Of a stretch of 64,000 nt of DNA, positions 36,272 through 46,325 are shown piece after piece. The first letter of the stretch is position 1. Every line of letters begins with the position of its first letter. Source of the stretch: Saprospiraceae bacterium (GTDB lineage: Bacteria > Bacteroidota > Bacteroidia > Chitinophagales > Saprospiraceae); contig JADJYQ010000007.1 in the NCBI GenBank assembly GCA_016719615.1, forward strand, positions 186,001 through 250,000, in the 5' to 3' direction. Made by a program: the position numbers and the translations under genes. Below the pieces are notes generated by a model. It was not told where the DNA came from, did not search any database, and worked only from the letters and a program-made list of their open reading frames with translations.

Positions 36272-37876
36272 TTACAACAAGGTCGATTGTTTAAATTCAT
36301 GTTGATCTATATAATCTGTAGTGTAATGCAGGCCCCGGCTTTCTTTTCGCATGGAAGCCGAACGCGTAACCAGATAACCGATAGTAATCAGGTTGCGGAG
36401 CTCGCACAAGGCCGCTGACAGCGTTGTAGAATGGTATAAGTCTTCTGTCTCTTTGTATAATAAATGCAGTCTATTCAATGCACGTTCGATCCTTACGTTG
36501 CTGCGTACAATACCTACATAATAAGACATGATCTCTTTGAGTTCCTTGATGCTTTGTGTAATCAATACAAGTTCTTTAGGATGCGCTGTTCCCGTTGCAT
36601 CCCATTCTGGTATATCTGTTCGCAGTTGAAATCCATCTATTTTTTCTACGAGATCTTGTGCAATGCGATATCCAAAAACAGCCGCTTCCAATAGCGAATT
36701 GCTGGCTAACCTATTGGCTCCATGTAAACCTGTATTCGTGCATTCACCGCAAGCATATAAATTGCGGATGCTGCTGTGGCCATAGGCATCTACATGGATC
36801 CCGCCACACAAATAATGACAGGCGGGAACGACCGGAATCATTTGTTGCATCGGATGAATTCCGATGCTTTTACACTTTTCGTAAATATTCGGAAAATGTT
36901 GCACAAATTCTGTTTCGTCGAGATGTCTGCAATCCAGACATACATAATCTTCACCTCGCGTTTTTAATTCGTTGTCGATTGCCCTTGCAACAATGTCTCT
37001 GGGAGCCAACGAAAGGCGTTCATCGTAACGCTGCATGAATTCCTGGCCATCCTGTGTTTTTAGAATTCCTCCAAAACCACGAACAGCTTCTGAAATCAAA
37101 AACGCCGGATTCTCGGAACTGGCCCTGTATAAAGCCGTTGGATGAAATTGAACAAATTCCATGTTTTCCACATGTCCTTTGGCGCGATACATCATGGCAA
37201 TTCCATCACCGGTTGCAATGATAGGATTGGTGGTCGTTCTGTAAATCTGTCCGGCTCCACCAGTTGCAAGAATTGTCACTTTTGCCAGATGCGTTTCTAC
37301 TTCTAGATTTTTCAGATTTAAAAGATAAGCTCCATAACATTCGATATCAGGCATGATGCGCGTAACATTGAAACCCAGATGGTGCTGGGTCAAAACATCT
37401 ATTGCATAATAGTGCTCGAGGATCTCAATATTTGGGCACTGGCTGCATTTGTCAAGCAAAGCACGTTCAATTTCTGCTCCGGTCACATCCTGATAGTGCA
37501 AAATCCGCTTTTCCGAATGACCACCTTCACGCGCAAGATCATAATGAGATGCATCGATTTTATCAAATCGGGCACCCCAATCGATCAATTCATGTACGCG
37601 TTGTGGCCCTTCCTCTACCACGATGCGTACGATCTCTTCATTACATAATCCATCGCCGGCATCCAGGGTATCTTGCACGTGTTTTTCAAAATCATCTTTG
37701 ATCCGATCCCAAACCGCTGCAATACCTCCTTGCGCATAGCGGGTATTGCTTTCTTCCTTATTGGTTTTGCTGGTGAGTCGTATTTTCAAATCAGGACGCT
37801 GTCGCGCAATTTGAATAGCAGTCGTGAGTCCGGCAATTCCAGTTCCGATGATCAATACGTCAGAGTTGTAAATCAT
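36272..37876 (-). CDS. nadB: L-aspartate oxidase
   Basis: This 534-residue flavoprotein has an N-terminal FAD-binding motif (DVLIIGTGIAGLTTAIQIA), the family motif SNTRYAQGGIAAVWD, active-site region LAREGGHSEKRILHYQD, and VEFVQFHP..., CGGIHVDAYGHSSI and GLHGANRLASNSLLEA. It oxidises aspartate to iminoaspartate, the first step of de novo NAD synthesis, in the cytoplasm. The GLHGANRLASN and EESNTRYAQGG motifs separate it from succinate dehydrogenase. nadA and nadC are not adjacent. The frame is intact. Confidence 0.94.
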   Translation of the reverse strand: MIYNSDVLIIGTGIAGLTTAIQIARQRPDLKIRLTSKTNKEESNTRYAQGGIAAVWDRIKDDFEKHVQDTLDAGDGLCNEEIVRIVVEEGPQRVHELIDWGARFDKIDASHYDLAREGGHSEKRILHYQDVTGAEIERALLDKCSQCPNIEILEHYYAIDVLTQHHLGFNVTRIMPDIECYGAYLLNLKNLEVETHLAKVTILATGGAGQIYRTTTNPIIATGDGIAMMYRAKGHVENMEFVQFHPTALYRASSENPAFLISEAVRGFGGILKTQDGQEFMQRYDERLSLAPRDIVARAIDNELKTRGEDYVCLDCRHLDETEFVQHFPNIYEKCKSIGIHPMQQMIPVVPACHYLCGGIHVDAYGHSSIRNLYACGECTNTGLHGANRLASNSLLEAAVFGYRIAQDLVEKIDGFQLRTDIPEWDATGTAHPKELVLITQSIKELKEIMSYYVGIVRSNVRIERALNRLHLLYKETEDLYHSTTLSAALCELRNLITIGYLVTRSASMRKESRGLHYTTDYIDQHEFKQSTLL

Positions 37877-38110
37877 GCTTTCATTTGTTGGGCAAATTTA
37901 CGGAATCGACGTGAGTAAAATGCTTTTGTAAGCTTTCATAAATGAGATGGCAATGATTTTTTGGAGTCATTTAACATGATAGAATTCAGCAATTGAAAAT
38001 TTAAAATGTTGTCCGTTCAAGCTTATTTATAAGCAATTGGCTAAGGACATTTTAAGGACTACACTGTTTAAGCATCCAATTTTTTCAAACATATTAGAGA
38101 ACAAAATTTA

Positions 38111-38118
38111 TATCTTTG
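38111..38118 (+). promoter_or_regulatory. Putative -7 promoter element (TATCTTTG) 6 nt before a start codon
   Basis: TATCTTTG ends only 6 nt upstream of the ATG at 38125, so the transcript would be leaderless or nearly so. Confidence 0.5.
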
Positions 38119-38124
38119 TGAAGT

Positions 38125-38319
38125 ATGAGATTAGACCGAAACATCCATAACGCAGGGTCCTTTGAAAAAATTCAAGGCATTGAATTGCAAAATGCGAAAC
38201 TAAAGAATTATAAAGGACGATTTTGTATGGGCATCATTTTGCATCTGCTCAATCATAATTTAGATCCTGAAAAAGTAAAATTTGAACGGATATTTTCCAA
38301 AGCTTATAAAAGACCTTGA
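38125..38319 (+). CDS. Small unknown protein upstream of nucleotidyltransferase
   Basis: This 64-residue protein (MRLDRNIHNAGSFEKIQGIE ... FCMGIILHLLNHNL ... FERIFSKAYKRP) is basic and probably alpha-helical. I do not recognise its family; it is too short for a HEPN domain and lacks the RxxxxH signature. Its stop overlaps the TTG start of the nucleotidyltransferase gene, so the two form a coupled pair that could be a toxin-antitoxin or similar module. A promoter element lies directly upstream. Function is open. Confidence 0.6.
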   Translation: MRLDRNIHNAGSFEKIQGIELQNAKLKNYKGRFCMGIILHLLNHNLDPEKVKFERIFSKAYKRP

Positions 38320-38792
38320 ATTCAATATTTAACGAAGATTTTTTAGAGTACATCAGTTTGCTGAACAAACACTCCGTTCGCTATATTTTGATTGGTGGTT
38401 TGGCAGTCAATGTTTATGGATACAGGAGATCGACAGGTGATATGGATTTATGGATTGAACCTACAGAAGAAAATCACACCCGGCTTACAAAAGTTCACCA
38501 GGAATATGGAATGTATATGGGAGAAATGGAAGATCTTGAAAATTTTATAGATACGTTAAAATTTGATGTTTTCCAGTTTGGAGGTGGTTTTATTAAAATA
38601 GACATCATGACTGCCTGTAAAGGATTAATATTTGAAAGTGCCTTAAAACAAGCTAAAATGATCAACATTGAAAAAGTGAATGTCCGAATAATTCATATCA
38701 ATGATTTGATTCAGGCTAAATTAGCAGCGGGTAGATTTAAAGATTTGGATGATATTGAAAATTTAAATAAATTACGAGATCAGAATTCATAA
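38316..38792 (+). CDS. Nucleotidyltransferase (DUF6036-like, AbiEii-type fold)
   Basis: This 158-residue protein carries the minimal nucleotidyltransferase signature: YILIGGLAVNVYGYRRSTGDMDLWIEP (GG...DxD), followed by FIKIDIMTACKGL with a third acidic residue, and a helical end DLIQAKLAAGRFKDLDDIENL. It begins at a TTG that overlaps the stop of the small upstream gene; no ATG is available before the core motif. Proteins of this kind occur in toxin-antitoxin and antiphage loci, where they add nucleotides to RNA or protein. Here the partner is not a recognised toxin family. Confidence 0.75.
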   Translation: MNSIFNEDFLEYISLLNKHSVRYILIGGLAVNVYGYRRSTGDMDLWIEPTEENHTRLTKVHQEYGMYMGEMEDLENFIDTLKFDVFQFGGGFIKIDIMTACKGLIFESALKQAKMINIEKVNVRIIHINDLIQAKLAAGRFKDLDDIENLNKLRDQNS

Positions 38793-38968
38793 TTCTGATT
38801 TTAATCAAGGTTTCCGAAGTGAATTGTGAACACCTTACAGCTGCTAAAATTCTTTTGAATTTATACGGTGTAATTTTTGTTGAAATGTATCAAAATCAAT
38901 TGTTAATATAAACACCGGTAAATTTGCATTTATGCCTGATTTTGCATATATTATTTACACCTGAAGCC

Positions 38969-39152
38969 TTTAACCCAGAATTGCCAATAGAATTCTATTA
39001 CGAGCCAAAACTGCTTCAAATACAGTCCTCTTCTCGAAATTTGTGCTCAATGAAATCCTTACTTCACTTCCGCGCAAATTTCTTGCGAGGAGACCTGTCT
39101 TTTTTGCATTTTTGACTCTCACTACGAATCCTAATGGCAATTCTGGGTTTAA
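38969..39152. mobile_element. MITE-like element with 13-bp perfect terminal inverted repeats and TTTAA duplication
   Basis: A 174-bp segment (38974-39147) starts CCCAGAATTGCCA and ends with the exact reverse complement TGGCAATTCTGGG. Similarity between the arms continues inwards over most of the element, so the whole is an imperfect palindrome. It is flanked by TTTAA on both sides (38969-38973, 39148-39152), consistent with a target-site duplication. It has no coding capacity. I interpret it as a non-autonomous miniature transposable element; the source transposase is not in the window. The rest of the 38793-39216 intergenic region holds no gene. Confidence 0.72.
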
Positions 39153-39216
39153 TATTTACTGTTTTTAAAAATATTTTCTATTCAATACAACTTATTCCGC
39201 TTATTTTGTATCATAT

Positions 39217-42200
39217 ATGATGATGAGCAACAAATATATTCTTACCGTATTCTTCTTAATGCTCACGATAGGTAGTGCGATTTCACAGCATTGTGCATTT
39301 GATGAGAAACACCAGGCCTTATTGCAGTCCGATGCTGCCTATCTGCAGCGGACTCTGCAAATGGAAAATGAAATTTATCAGTACAGTCTCGATGCCCTGA
39401 AAAGCAAAATTCAAAGCCGATCCAAACCGATTTATACACTTCCCCTGGTGGTACACCTCATCGTTCCTCCCGGAACTGCTATCGGACAAAGCAATAACTT
39501 AACAGACCGGCAGGTCGAACAGGGTCTGGATTATTTAAATCAGGCTTTTTCTAATTCGGGTCCCTTCGCTGCTGCAAATGGGGTAGATGTTGGCATCCAA
39601 TTCTGTCTTGCACGGCGAGATCCCAATGGTCAACCTACCAATGGAATTACAAGAACTCCGAGTAACCTGGTCAATGACATGATGTGTGCTCTAGGCACCA
39701 ATGCTAACAATGATGCTGCGATTAAAGCGCTGATTGGTTGGGATTGTACTCGCTATATCAACATTTTTTTAGTTACAGATTTATTTAATAACAACTTTGG
39801 TTGCAGTCTGGCAGGTTACGCCTATTTCCCGGGTGCTCCCTGCACGGTAGACGGCATTGTTCAAGAAAGTCGTTATTGGAATTCAATTGGAGGAACAGTA
39901 GTTACGGCTCACGAAATGGGCCATTATTTTTCTTTGAATCATACCTTTAACGGCGGATGCACAAATGGCAATTGTCTACAGGATGGAGACCGGGTCTGCG
40001 ATACACCACCTGACAATTCAGCATCCTTCGCACCCTGTAATACCAACTCCTGTAACACTGATATTCCGGATCTACCTGACGACAACAGCAACTACATGGA
40101 TTATACTTCTTGCGGCCCGGTACATTTTACCGACGGACAAAGGAATCGTATGATCGCCGCACTGGAGACCACCCGCAAATCGCTGATCAGCTCCAATGGT
40201 TGTTTGCCTCCAGGAAATTATGATGCTGCTGCTTTGGAATTAAGTTTACAAGGTTCCGTTTGCACAGATTCCCTTTGTCCGAAATTCAAGATCCGAAATG
40301 ACGGAAGTAAAAAGTTTTTCAACACTGGATATCAATTATCAGCTCAATGGAATTCCACAAAGTCCCTATGTGGAATGGCATATTAATTCCTGGTCAGAGC
40401 CAGGTCATAGATCTCCCTTGCATTCCCATTCCACAAGGAAATCATAGCTTATCCGTTACGCTCGGCAATCCCGATAATCAGCCGGATTTTTATCCTCAGA
40501 ATAATATCCTCCAATATGCGTTTGAAATTTTTGAAGAACTTAAACTAACAATTGATAGTTTATCGCCCACACATTGCATCAGCGACGGAAAACTCTGGGC
40601 ACATGCCACCGGCGGAACAGGGCCATATAAGTATCGCCTCAACAAGAGATCCGGATCACAAACAGATTCTTATTTTCAACTTCTGCTCGCTGGCAATTAT
40701 ATTCTCTATGCAGAAGACTTAAATGGTTGTCAGACCAGTTTGCCATTACTATTCCCGATAGTTGCGGCGGAATCGGAAATAAAAATTTATCACCAATGGA
40801 AATGCACGGCAATTGGGCAACGATTGCTATTTGTTGACAGAGGAGAATTTTGGTCAGACAGGATCCATCTGGTATGAAGATAAAGTCAGCTTACACAGTA
40901 GTTTTGACATCTATTTTGATATTAATTTAGGTTGCCTTGATGCGCAAGGGGCAGATGGCATTGCCTTTGTATTTCAACCCATTTCAACTTCGATCGGAGT
41001 CTCTGGAGGGGGACTGGGTTACCAGGGTGTTATGCCCAGTCTTGCTGTCGAATTTGACACCTATCACAATGGCAATTATACGGATCCCATTTTTGACCAT
41101 GTTGCCATTATAAGAAACGGTAATGTAGATCATGCTTCAGGCGATAATCTCTCAGGTCGGTCGGGATTCTCAATGGAAATGCTAATGCTGAAGATTGCAA
41201 TTTTCTAAAGTGCTTATACGTTGGAGCGCGAGCAATGCAACTTTATCGGTGTATGTGGATTGTATTTTAAAATTGCGCTATTCCGGAGATGTCGTTCGCA
41301 GTATTTTCAACAATGATCCGAATGTATACTTTGGATTTACAGCTGCAACAGGTGGATCTATCAATGTTCAGCAAGTCTGTTTAAATTACATCACCGGCGT
41401 CAACACACTTCCCGATCTTACCATTTGCGAAGGAGAATCGATCCAGGTTTCGGCCAAACCCAATTTCGCACAATATCGCTGGCGGCCTTCAAAAGGTGTG
41501 GTGATACCTCTGTATTTAATCCGACCATTCAACCAGATAGCACGACCACTTACCATATTGAATACAGTGATGCTTGCGGATTTCAGTATCAGGATTCGTT
41601 AACGATTTTTGTAAAGAAGTACAGTTTAAAGTATGAATTACAACTGGCCGACAGTTGCGGATCTTTTCGAGGAGCTTTACTTCGCATTTTGAAAAACCTG
41701 AAGACAGTTCAGCTCTTTACAGTATGGACGGTATTTTTTTTCTATAAACAATTTTATTTTGAAATTCCGGAAGAAGGATTTTACACGATCTATACCAAAA
41801 TTGGAAACTGCATTCTTCCTGAAATTATTGAAGTGAGTGAATTCAAACACCGGCTTCGGGATAGTTTGATCCGGGTGCAAGCAATGAACTGCATCGATTC
41901 GGGACGTATCGTGATCACCGCACTGGAAGGCATACCGCCATATTCATATCGCATCAATGGCGGCAACTGGCAAAGCAGTGGTATTTTCACCGGATTGGCA
42001 CCGGGCAATTACATCATTGATGTAAGGGATTCAACGCGATGTAACCTACAGCGCCTCGTTCAAATCGGTCTAGCCAATCAACGATTAACATTGAAACAAG
42101 ACTCATTCAATCTTGAAATAAATTGTTGCCAGCCAAACGCATTTATTGCAGTGAGTGCAGATGGTACTTTCCCTTTTTACCATTATTCATTGGATCAATC

Positions 42201-43692
42201 ATATTGGGAGGATTCAGGATATTTTACAGGATTACTTCCAGGTACACATACATTGATTCGCGCGATGAATACGGTTGCAGTTCAGATACTTTGCACTTTG
42301 TGGTGATTGATCATAGTCAGGTAGATCGCGATACACAATCTCTAAAAATTTGTGAAGGAGAATTTATTGTTGTCGGCAGCAACCGTTATACCACATCCGG
42401 AATTTACACCGATATTTTTCAAAATAGATTCTGTTGCGATAGTGTGATCGTCACAAATCTTATTGTCGACCAGTGTATAATATTCCAAATGTGCGGCAAA
42501 TTTGCAATGGTTCAAATATTGTTGTAGGAACAAAGTCGTACACGAATACCGGAAAGTATATTGATACCTTACAAGTATCCGTTCCTGTGATAGTATTGTA
42601 TACACCGATTTATTGGTTTACCCGATTTATGATTTACAACAAAATCATATCATTTGCGAAGGAGAGACCGTCATCATCGGCTCTAGTCAATACACAAAAT
42701 CAGGCTTGTATCTTGACAGTTTATTGACTGATAAAGGTTGCGACAGTATTATTCATACACAGGTCACTGTAAATCCTAAACATTTATTTCAGCAGCAATT
42801 ACAAATCTGTAAAGGACAATTCACCCGGGTAGGAAATAATATATACAATGCCACCGGTTTTTACCAAGACCGTCTGAATAATATTTTCGGATGTGACAGC
42901 ATTGTTGAAACAAATTTATTTGTAGATACTGTAGAAGCCCAATTGCAAATTGGATACGATTCGGTGTTATGGTGATGACGATGCAGTTATTACAATTTAT
43001 CCACAATCTGGAATTCCGGGATTTATGTATGCGCTGGATGACACCTCTACTTATCAATCCGATAATTATTTTAGCCCCCTAACACCCGGAAACTACCAAG
43101 TGTTCGTTAAAGATACTTTGGGTTGTGAAAATCAATATTCAGTTGTATTTTTTCAGCCCTTGCTTTAAGCAGATCTACCTGTGGAAATAAAACTTACACT
43201 TGGCGACAAAATACAATTACAAGCTATTTTAAATTTTATTCCCGGCACCGCAAGCTGGACGCCTGCCACCGGACTTTCCTGTACAGATTGTGCGGCGCCC
43301 TATTTGTTAGCACTTGAAAATGCAGAATACGAAGTATTATTTACCAATTCGGCTGGTTGTGAAGTGCGAGCAAAAATTAAAGTCATCGTCAACAATCAAA
43401 CCGATGTTTATGTGCCCAACGTTTTCAGCCCCAACGGCGACAACCTAAACGACCTGGTTACCGTATTCGGAGGTCCCAGCATCCGAGAAGTAGAGCTGTT
43501 CCGCATTTATAATCGATGGGGAAATATGGTTTTTGAAAACAAACATTTTCAGTTGAATGACTTATTAGCCGGATGGGATGGAAGATTCAATGGTGAGCCG
43601 ATGAATCCAGCGGTTTTGTATATCATTTGAAAGCGATTAGGATTGATGGAACGGTGTTGGAGAAATATGGGGATGTGAGTTTGGTGAGGTGA
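39217..43692 (+). CDS. Secreted M43-type metalloprotease with lectin and repeat domains and T9SS C-terminal domain, multiply frameshifted
   Basis: A signal peptide (YILTVFFLMLTIGSAISQ) leads into an M43/pappalysin-like protease with zinc motif HEMGHYFSLNHTF and the Met-turn region NYMDYTSCGP. Later frames give an SprB-like repeat (ISDGKLWAHATGGTGPYKYR) and an L-type lectin domain (LGCLDAQGADGIAFVFQP ... SLAVEFDTYHNG). Ig/SprB-like modules follow, then four repeats of about 45 residues with a CEG...VG...Y...G.Y.D motif (about 42340-42930). The type B gliding-motility C-terminal domain follows (NVFSPNGDNLNDLV, FRIYNRWGNMVFEN). Correcting the last break restores ...EKYGDVSLVR and a stop at 43692. 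The total is about 1490 residues with roughly ten frame breaks. It is an exported, surface-bound or released protease using type IX secretion. Confidence 0.85.
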
Positions 43693-44905
43693 TCACCTCC
43701 GCCTCCACCTCACCCCGCCCCTCTCCACTGTGCGGAGAAGGGCCGGGGAGGTGGATAATTTTAGCAACTGCGTCGCAGCTTCCTTAATCGTATCTTCCTT
43801 CTTTGCAAAACAAAATCTTACAATGCCCGGATCATACCCATCGTGATAAAATGCAGAAATGGGAATCGTTGCCACTTTTTTATTGGCTACCAATTGTTCT
43901 GCGAAAGTGACATCACTTAATTGTTCCGGATTTTTAAATCGCGCAAGTGCAAAATAACTTCCTTCGCAGGGCAACCACTCAAAATCTGGATGTTTCATTT
44001 CTTTAAAAAAGAAATCTCTTTTGTGCTGATAAAATTGTGGAAGTTCGTTGATAAATTCGGGAAGGATTCCATAAATTTTGCAATTGCATATTGTGCCCGG
44101 CGTGTTTACGCTAAAGACTAAGAACTGGTGGACTTTGCGGATTTCTTTAGTGAGTTCGGCTTTTTGCAATCGTATATCCTATTTTCCAACCAGTATTGTG
44201 TAAAGTTTTACCCATTGAAAATGTAACAATAGAAGATTTCATGATCTCAGGATAATGCAATGCACTCCAATGTGGCTTGCCATCAAAAACCAACATATCA
44301 TAAACTTCATCCCATACCCACAAGACATCATATTGTACTGCAAGTTTTTCGAATCTCAGCATATCTTCTTGATGCAGTATTCTTCCTGCAGGATTGTGAG
44401 GATTGTTGATCAGAATCATCCGGATTTTTTCCTTTTGCAACATTGATTCAAGCTGCGTCCATGGAATCGAAAAATCTGGTAATTCGAGTCGGAGGTAAAC
44501 TGGCTGACCCCCGTTGACCAGGACTGCAGGTCCATAAGAATCATAAGCAGGTTCAAAAATCAATACTTTATCACCGGGACGAATGAAAGCGCTAATAATC
44601 GTATAGATTGCTTGCGTGGCACCTGCGGTAACGGTAATATCATCATCTATATTCGCTTTGAGTTGGTATCGATTTTTCCAAACGACTTGCTATTTGTTGG
44701 CGCAACATGAGCAATCCCGGCATTGGGGCATATTGATTAAAACCGGATTCAACAGCTTCATTTAAAAATTGAAAAGTTGTTCGGGTGGTGCGAAATCAGG
44801 AAAACCCTGAGCGAGGTTGATGGCCTGATACTGTTGCGCCAGAGCTGTCATTTTCGCAAAATGGAAGCCCTGCTTGAGAAGTTTAGACGGTATCGGATTT
44901 AGCAT
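43693..44905 (-). CDS. PLP-dependent aminotransferase (class I/II, YbdL-like), frameshifted
   Basis: The ATG at 44905 begins MLNPIPSKLLKQGFHFAKM, then INLAQGFPDF in the expected substrate-loop position. Frames then change near 44660 and 44165. Core motifs are INNPHNPAGRIL, VWDEVYDMLVFDG and the PLP-Lys in TFSMGKTLHNTGWKIGY, then NTPGTICNCKIYGILPEF in the C-terminal part. AGYDPGIVRFCFAKKE-like sequence (HDGYDPGIVRFCFAKKE) carries the carboxylate-binding Arg. The family includes methionine and kynurenine aminotransferases. The true end may be near 43760, since the last 20 codons read into a hairpin repeat. It is the last gene of an M42 peptidase-PCD-aminotransferase operon. Confidence 0.82.
43705..43754. 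repeat. REP-like GC-rich hairpin between convergent genes
   Basis: Arms of about 20 bases (CCACCTC..CCCGCCCCTCTCC and GGAGAAGGGCCGGGGAGGTGG) surround a short ACTGTGC loop. This is much more GC-rich than its surroundings. It lies at the meeting point of the M43 protease and aminotransferase genes and could act as a bidirectional terminator or be a REP-type repeat. Confidence 0.7.
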
Positions 44906-44934
44906 CTGTTAAACAACGAAAAAATGAAAGCCGA

Positions 44935-45184
44935 TCAATGTTTAGAATATTTTTTATAAATGCGATCGATCTCTCCTGCCATTCTATGATCTTTTTCTGT
45001 AACAGTATCGCCGGCATCGTGCGTTGTTAATACGATGTCGACTTTATTCCATGAATTTTTCCAATCAGGATGATGATTGAGTTTTTCTGCTTGAAATGCG
45101 ACTTCGGTCATAAAAGCAAATGCCTCTCCCGAAATCTCTAAATTCAAAACTTGATTTTAATTTGTTACTACTTTCTTTCCACAT
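44935..45184 (-). CDS. 4a-hydroxytetrahydrobiopterin dehydratase (PCD), frameshifted
   Basis: Starting at the ATG at 45184 (MWKESSNKLKSSFEFRDF), one base off in the GGG run near 45130 the frame resumes as EAFAFMTEVAFQAEKLNHHPDWKNSWNKV. This is the PCD signature with the His-His-Pro active-site motif, followed by IVLTTHDAGDTVTEKDHRMA. The joined length is about 82 residues. PCD recycles the pterin cofactor of aromatic amino acid hydroxylases in the cytoplasm and can double as a transcription coactivator. The matching hydroxylase is not in the window. It sits in an amino-acid-related operon, 10 nt after the M42 peptidase and 29 nt before the aminotransferase. Confidence 0.85.
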
Positions 45185-45194
45185 AGTTTCGTTT

Positions 45195-46246
45195 TTATGT
45201 ATCGTATTTAAATTCAAATGAATAATTTTCGAGTTCTTGCACTGCTGCTTCCAATAATCGAACCGCAGCGTCGATATCATCTTCATGTACCATTTCAATG
45301 ACCTGATGAATATGTCTGGTGGGAATAGAAATGGCACCTGCAATGGTTCCATTTCCTGCACGTTGCACTGATGCAGTATCTGTACCACCACCTGTTAGCA
45401 ATTCTGCTTGCCAGGGTATTTTATTTTTCTCTGCAGCAGATTTTAAAAATTGAACCATTCGATAATCAGGGATCACACTACTGTCAAAAAGTTTAATAGC
45501 AACGCCATTGCCCAGTTTGGTGATATATTCGTGAGATTGGGCTCCGGGTACATCATAAGCGATGGTCGTATCAATGTTGATGGCTACATCCGGTGCGATG
45601 CTGTTGGCCGCGATCATAGATCCCCGGCTCCCTACTTCTTCCTGTACCGTAAATACAGCATACACATCCAGAGGCGCTTTGGTCTTTTTCAGTTTTTTCA
45701 TGAGTTCGACCAAAATATATACGGATACTCTGTTATCCAGAGATTTACAATTAATACATTTTCCCATGCGGATCATTTCGCGTTCACGGGTTATAGGATC
45801 TCCAATTTGAATTTTCCCGACTACTTCAGCTTTCGTTAAACCTGTATCGATAAAGAAGTCTTTTAAGGATGGAGCTTTTGCCCTTTCCTCTGCATTCATG
45901 ATATGAAGTGGTTTACTTCCCATGACCCCGTGGATATCTTCTTTGCCGTGGATGATCACTCTTTGGGCGGTTAGTGTCTTTGGATCAAAGCCCCCGAGTG
46001 GAAGAAAGCGAATAAAACCTTCATCATCAATATGTTGAACGATGAATGCGATTTCATCCATGTGAGCGGTCAACAGAATTTTTTCGACTGTGCCCTTTGT
46101 GAAAGGTAATCAGGTTACCCATGGCATCTGTCCGCATGTCATCCACATCTTTTTCAAGAGTGCTCATGAGGAATGAACGGATGCGCTGTTCGAAGCCGGG
46201 AGCCCCCAGTACTTTGCATATTTTGAAGCAAATCGAATTCTGCCAT
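45195..46246 (-). CDS. M42 family metallopeptidase (glutamyl/leucyl aminopeptidase-like), frameshifted
   Basis: The ATG at 46246 gives MAEFDLLQNM, then after one break VLGAPGFEQRIRSFLMSTLE, and after another near 46070 TAHMDEIAFIVQHIDDEGF. Zinc ligands and catalytic residues are visible: TAHMDEIA (His), NCKSLDNRVSVYILVEL (Asp), AVFTVQEEVGSRGSMIAA (catalytic Glu pair), VAINIDTTIAYDVPG (Asp) and a late His in IPTRHIHQVIEM. The length is about 350 residues, as usual for the family. These dodecameric peptidases trim peptides in the cytoplasm. It starts a three-gene operon and diverges from the flippase gene. Confidence 0.88.
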
Positions 46247-46325
46247 TTCTTTTGTCTGGCCAAAATTAAGTCATGGGAGTTAATTGATTAAATATGGCTT
46301 TTGATACTATGTATGCCTGATTTTT

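Noticed and set aside
38125..38792. HEPN/MNT toxin-antitoxin pair
   Set aside because: The partner is only 64 residues and lacks the RxxxxH motif and four-helix length of HEPN proteins.
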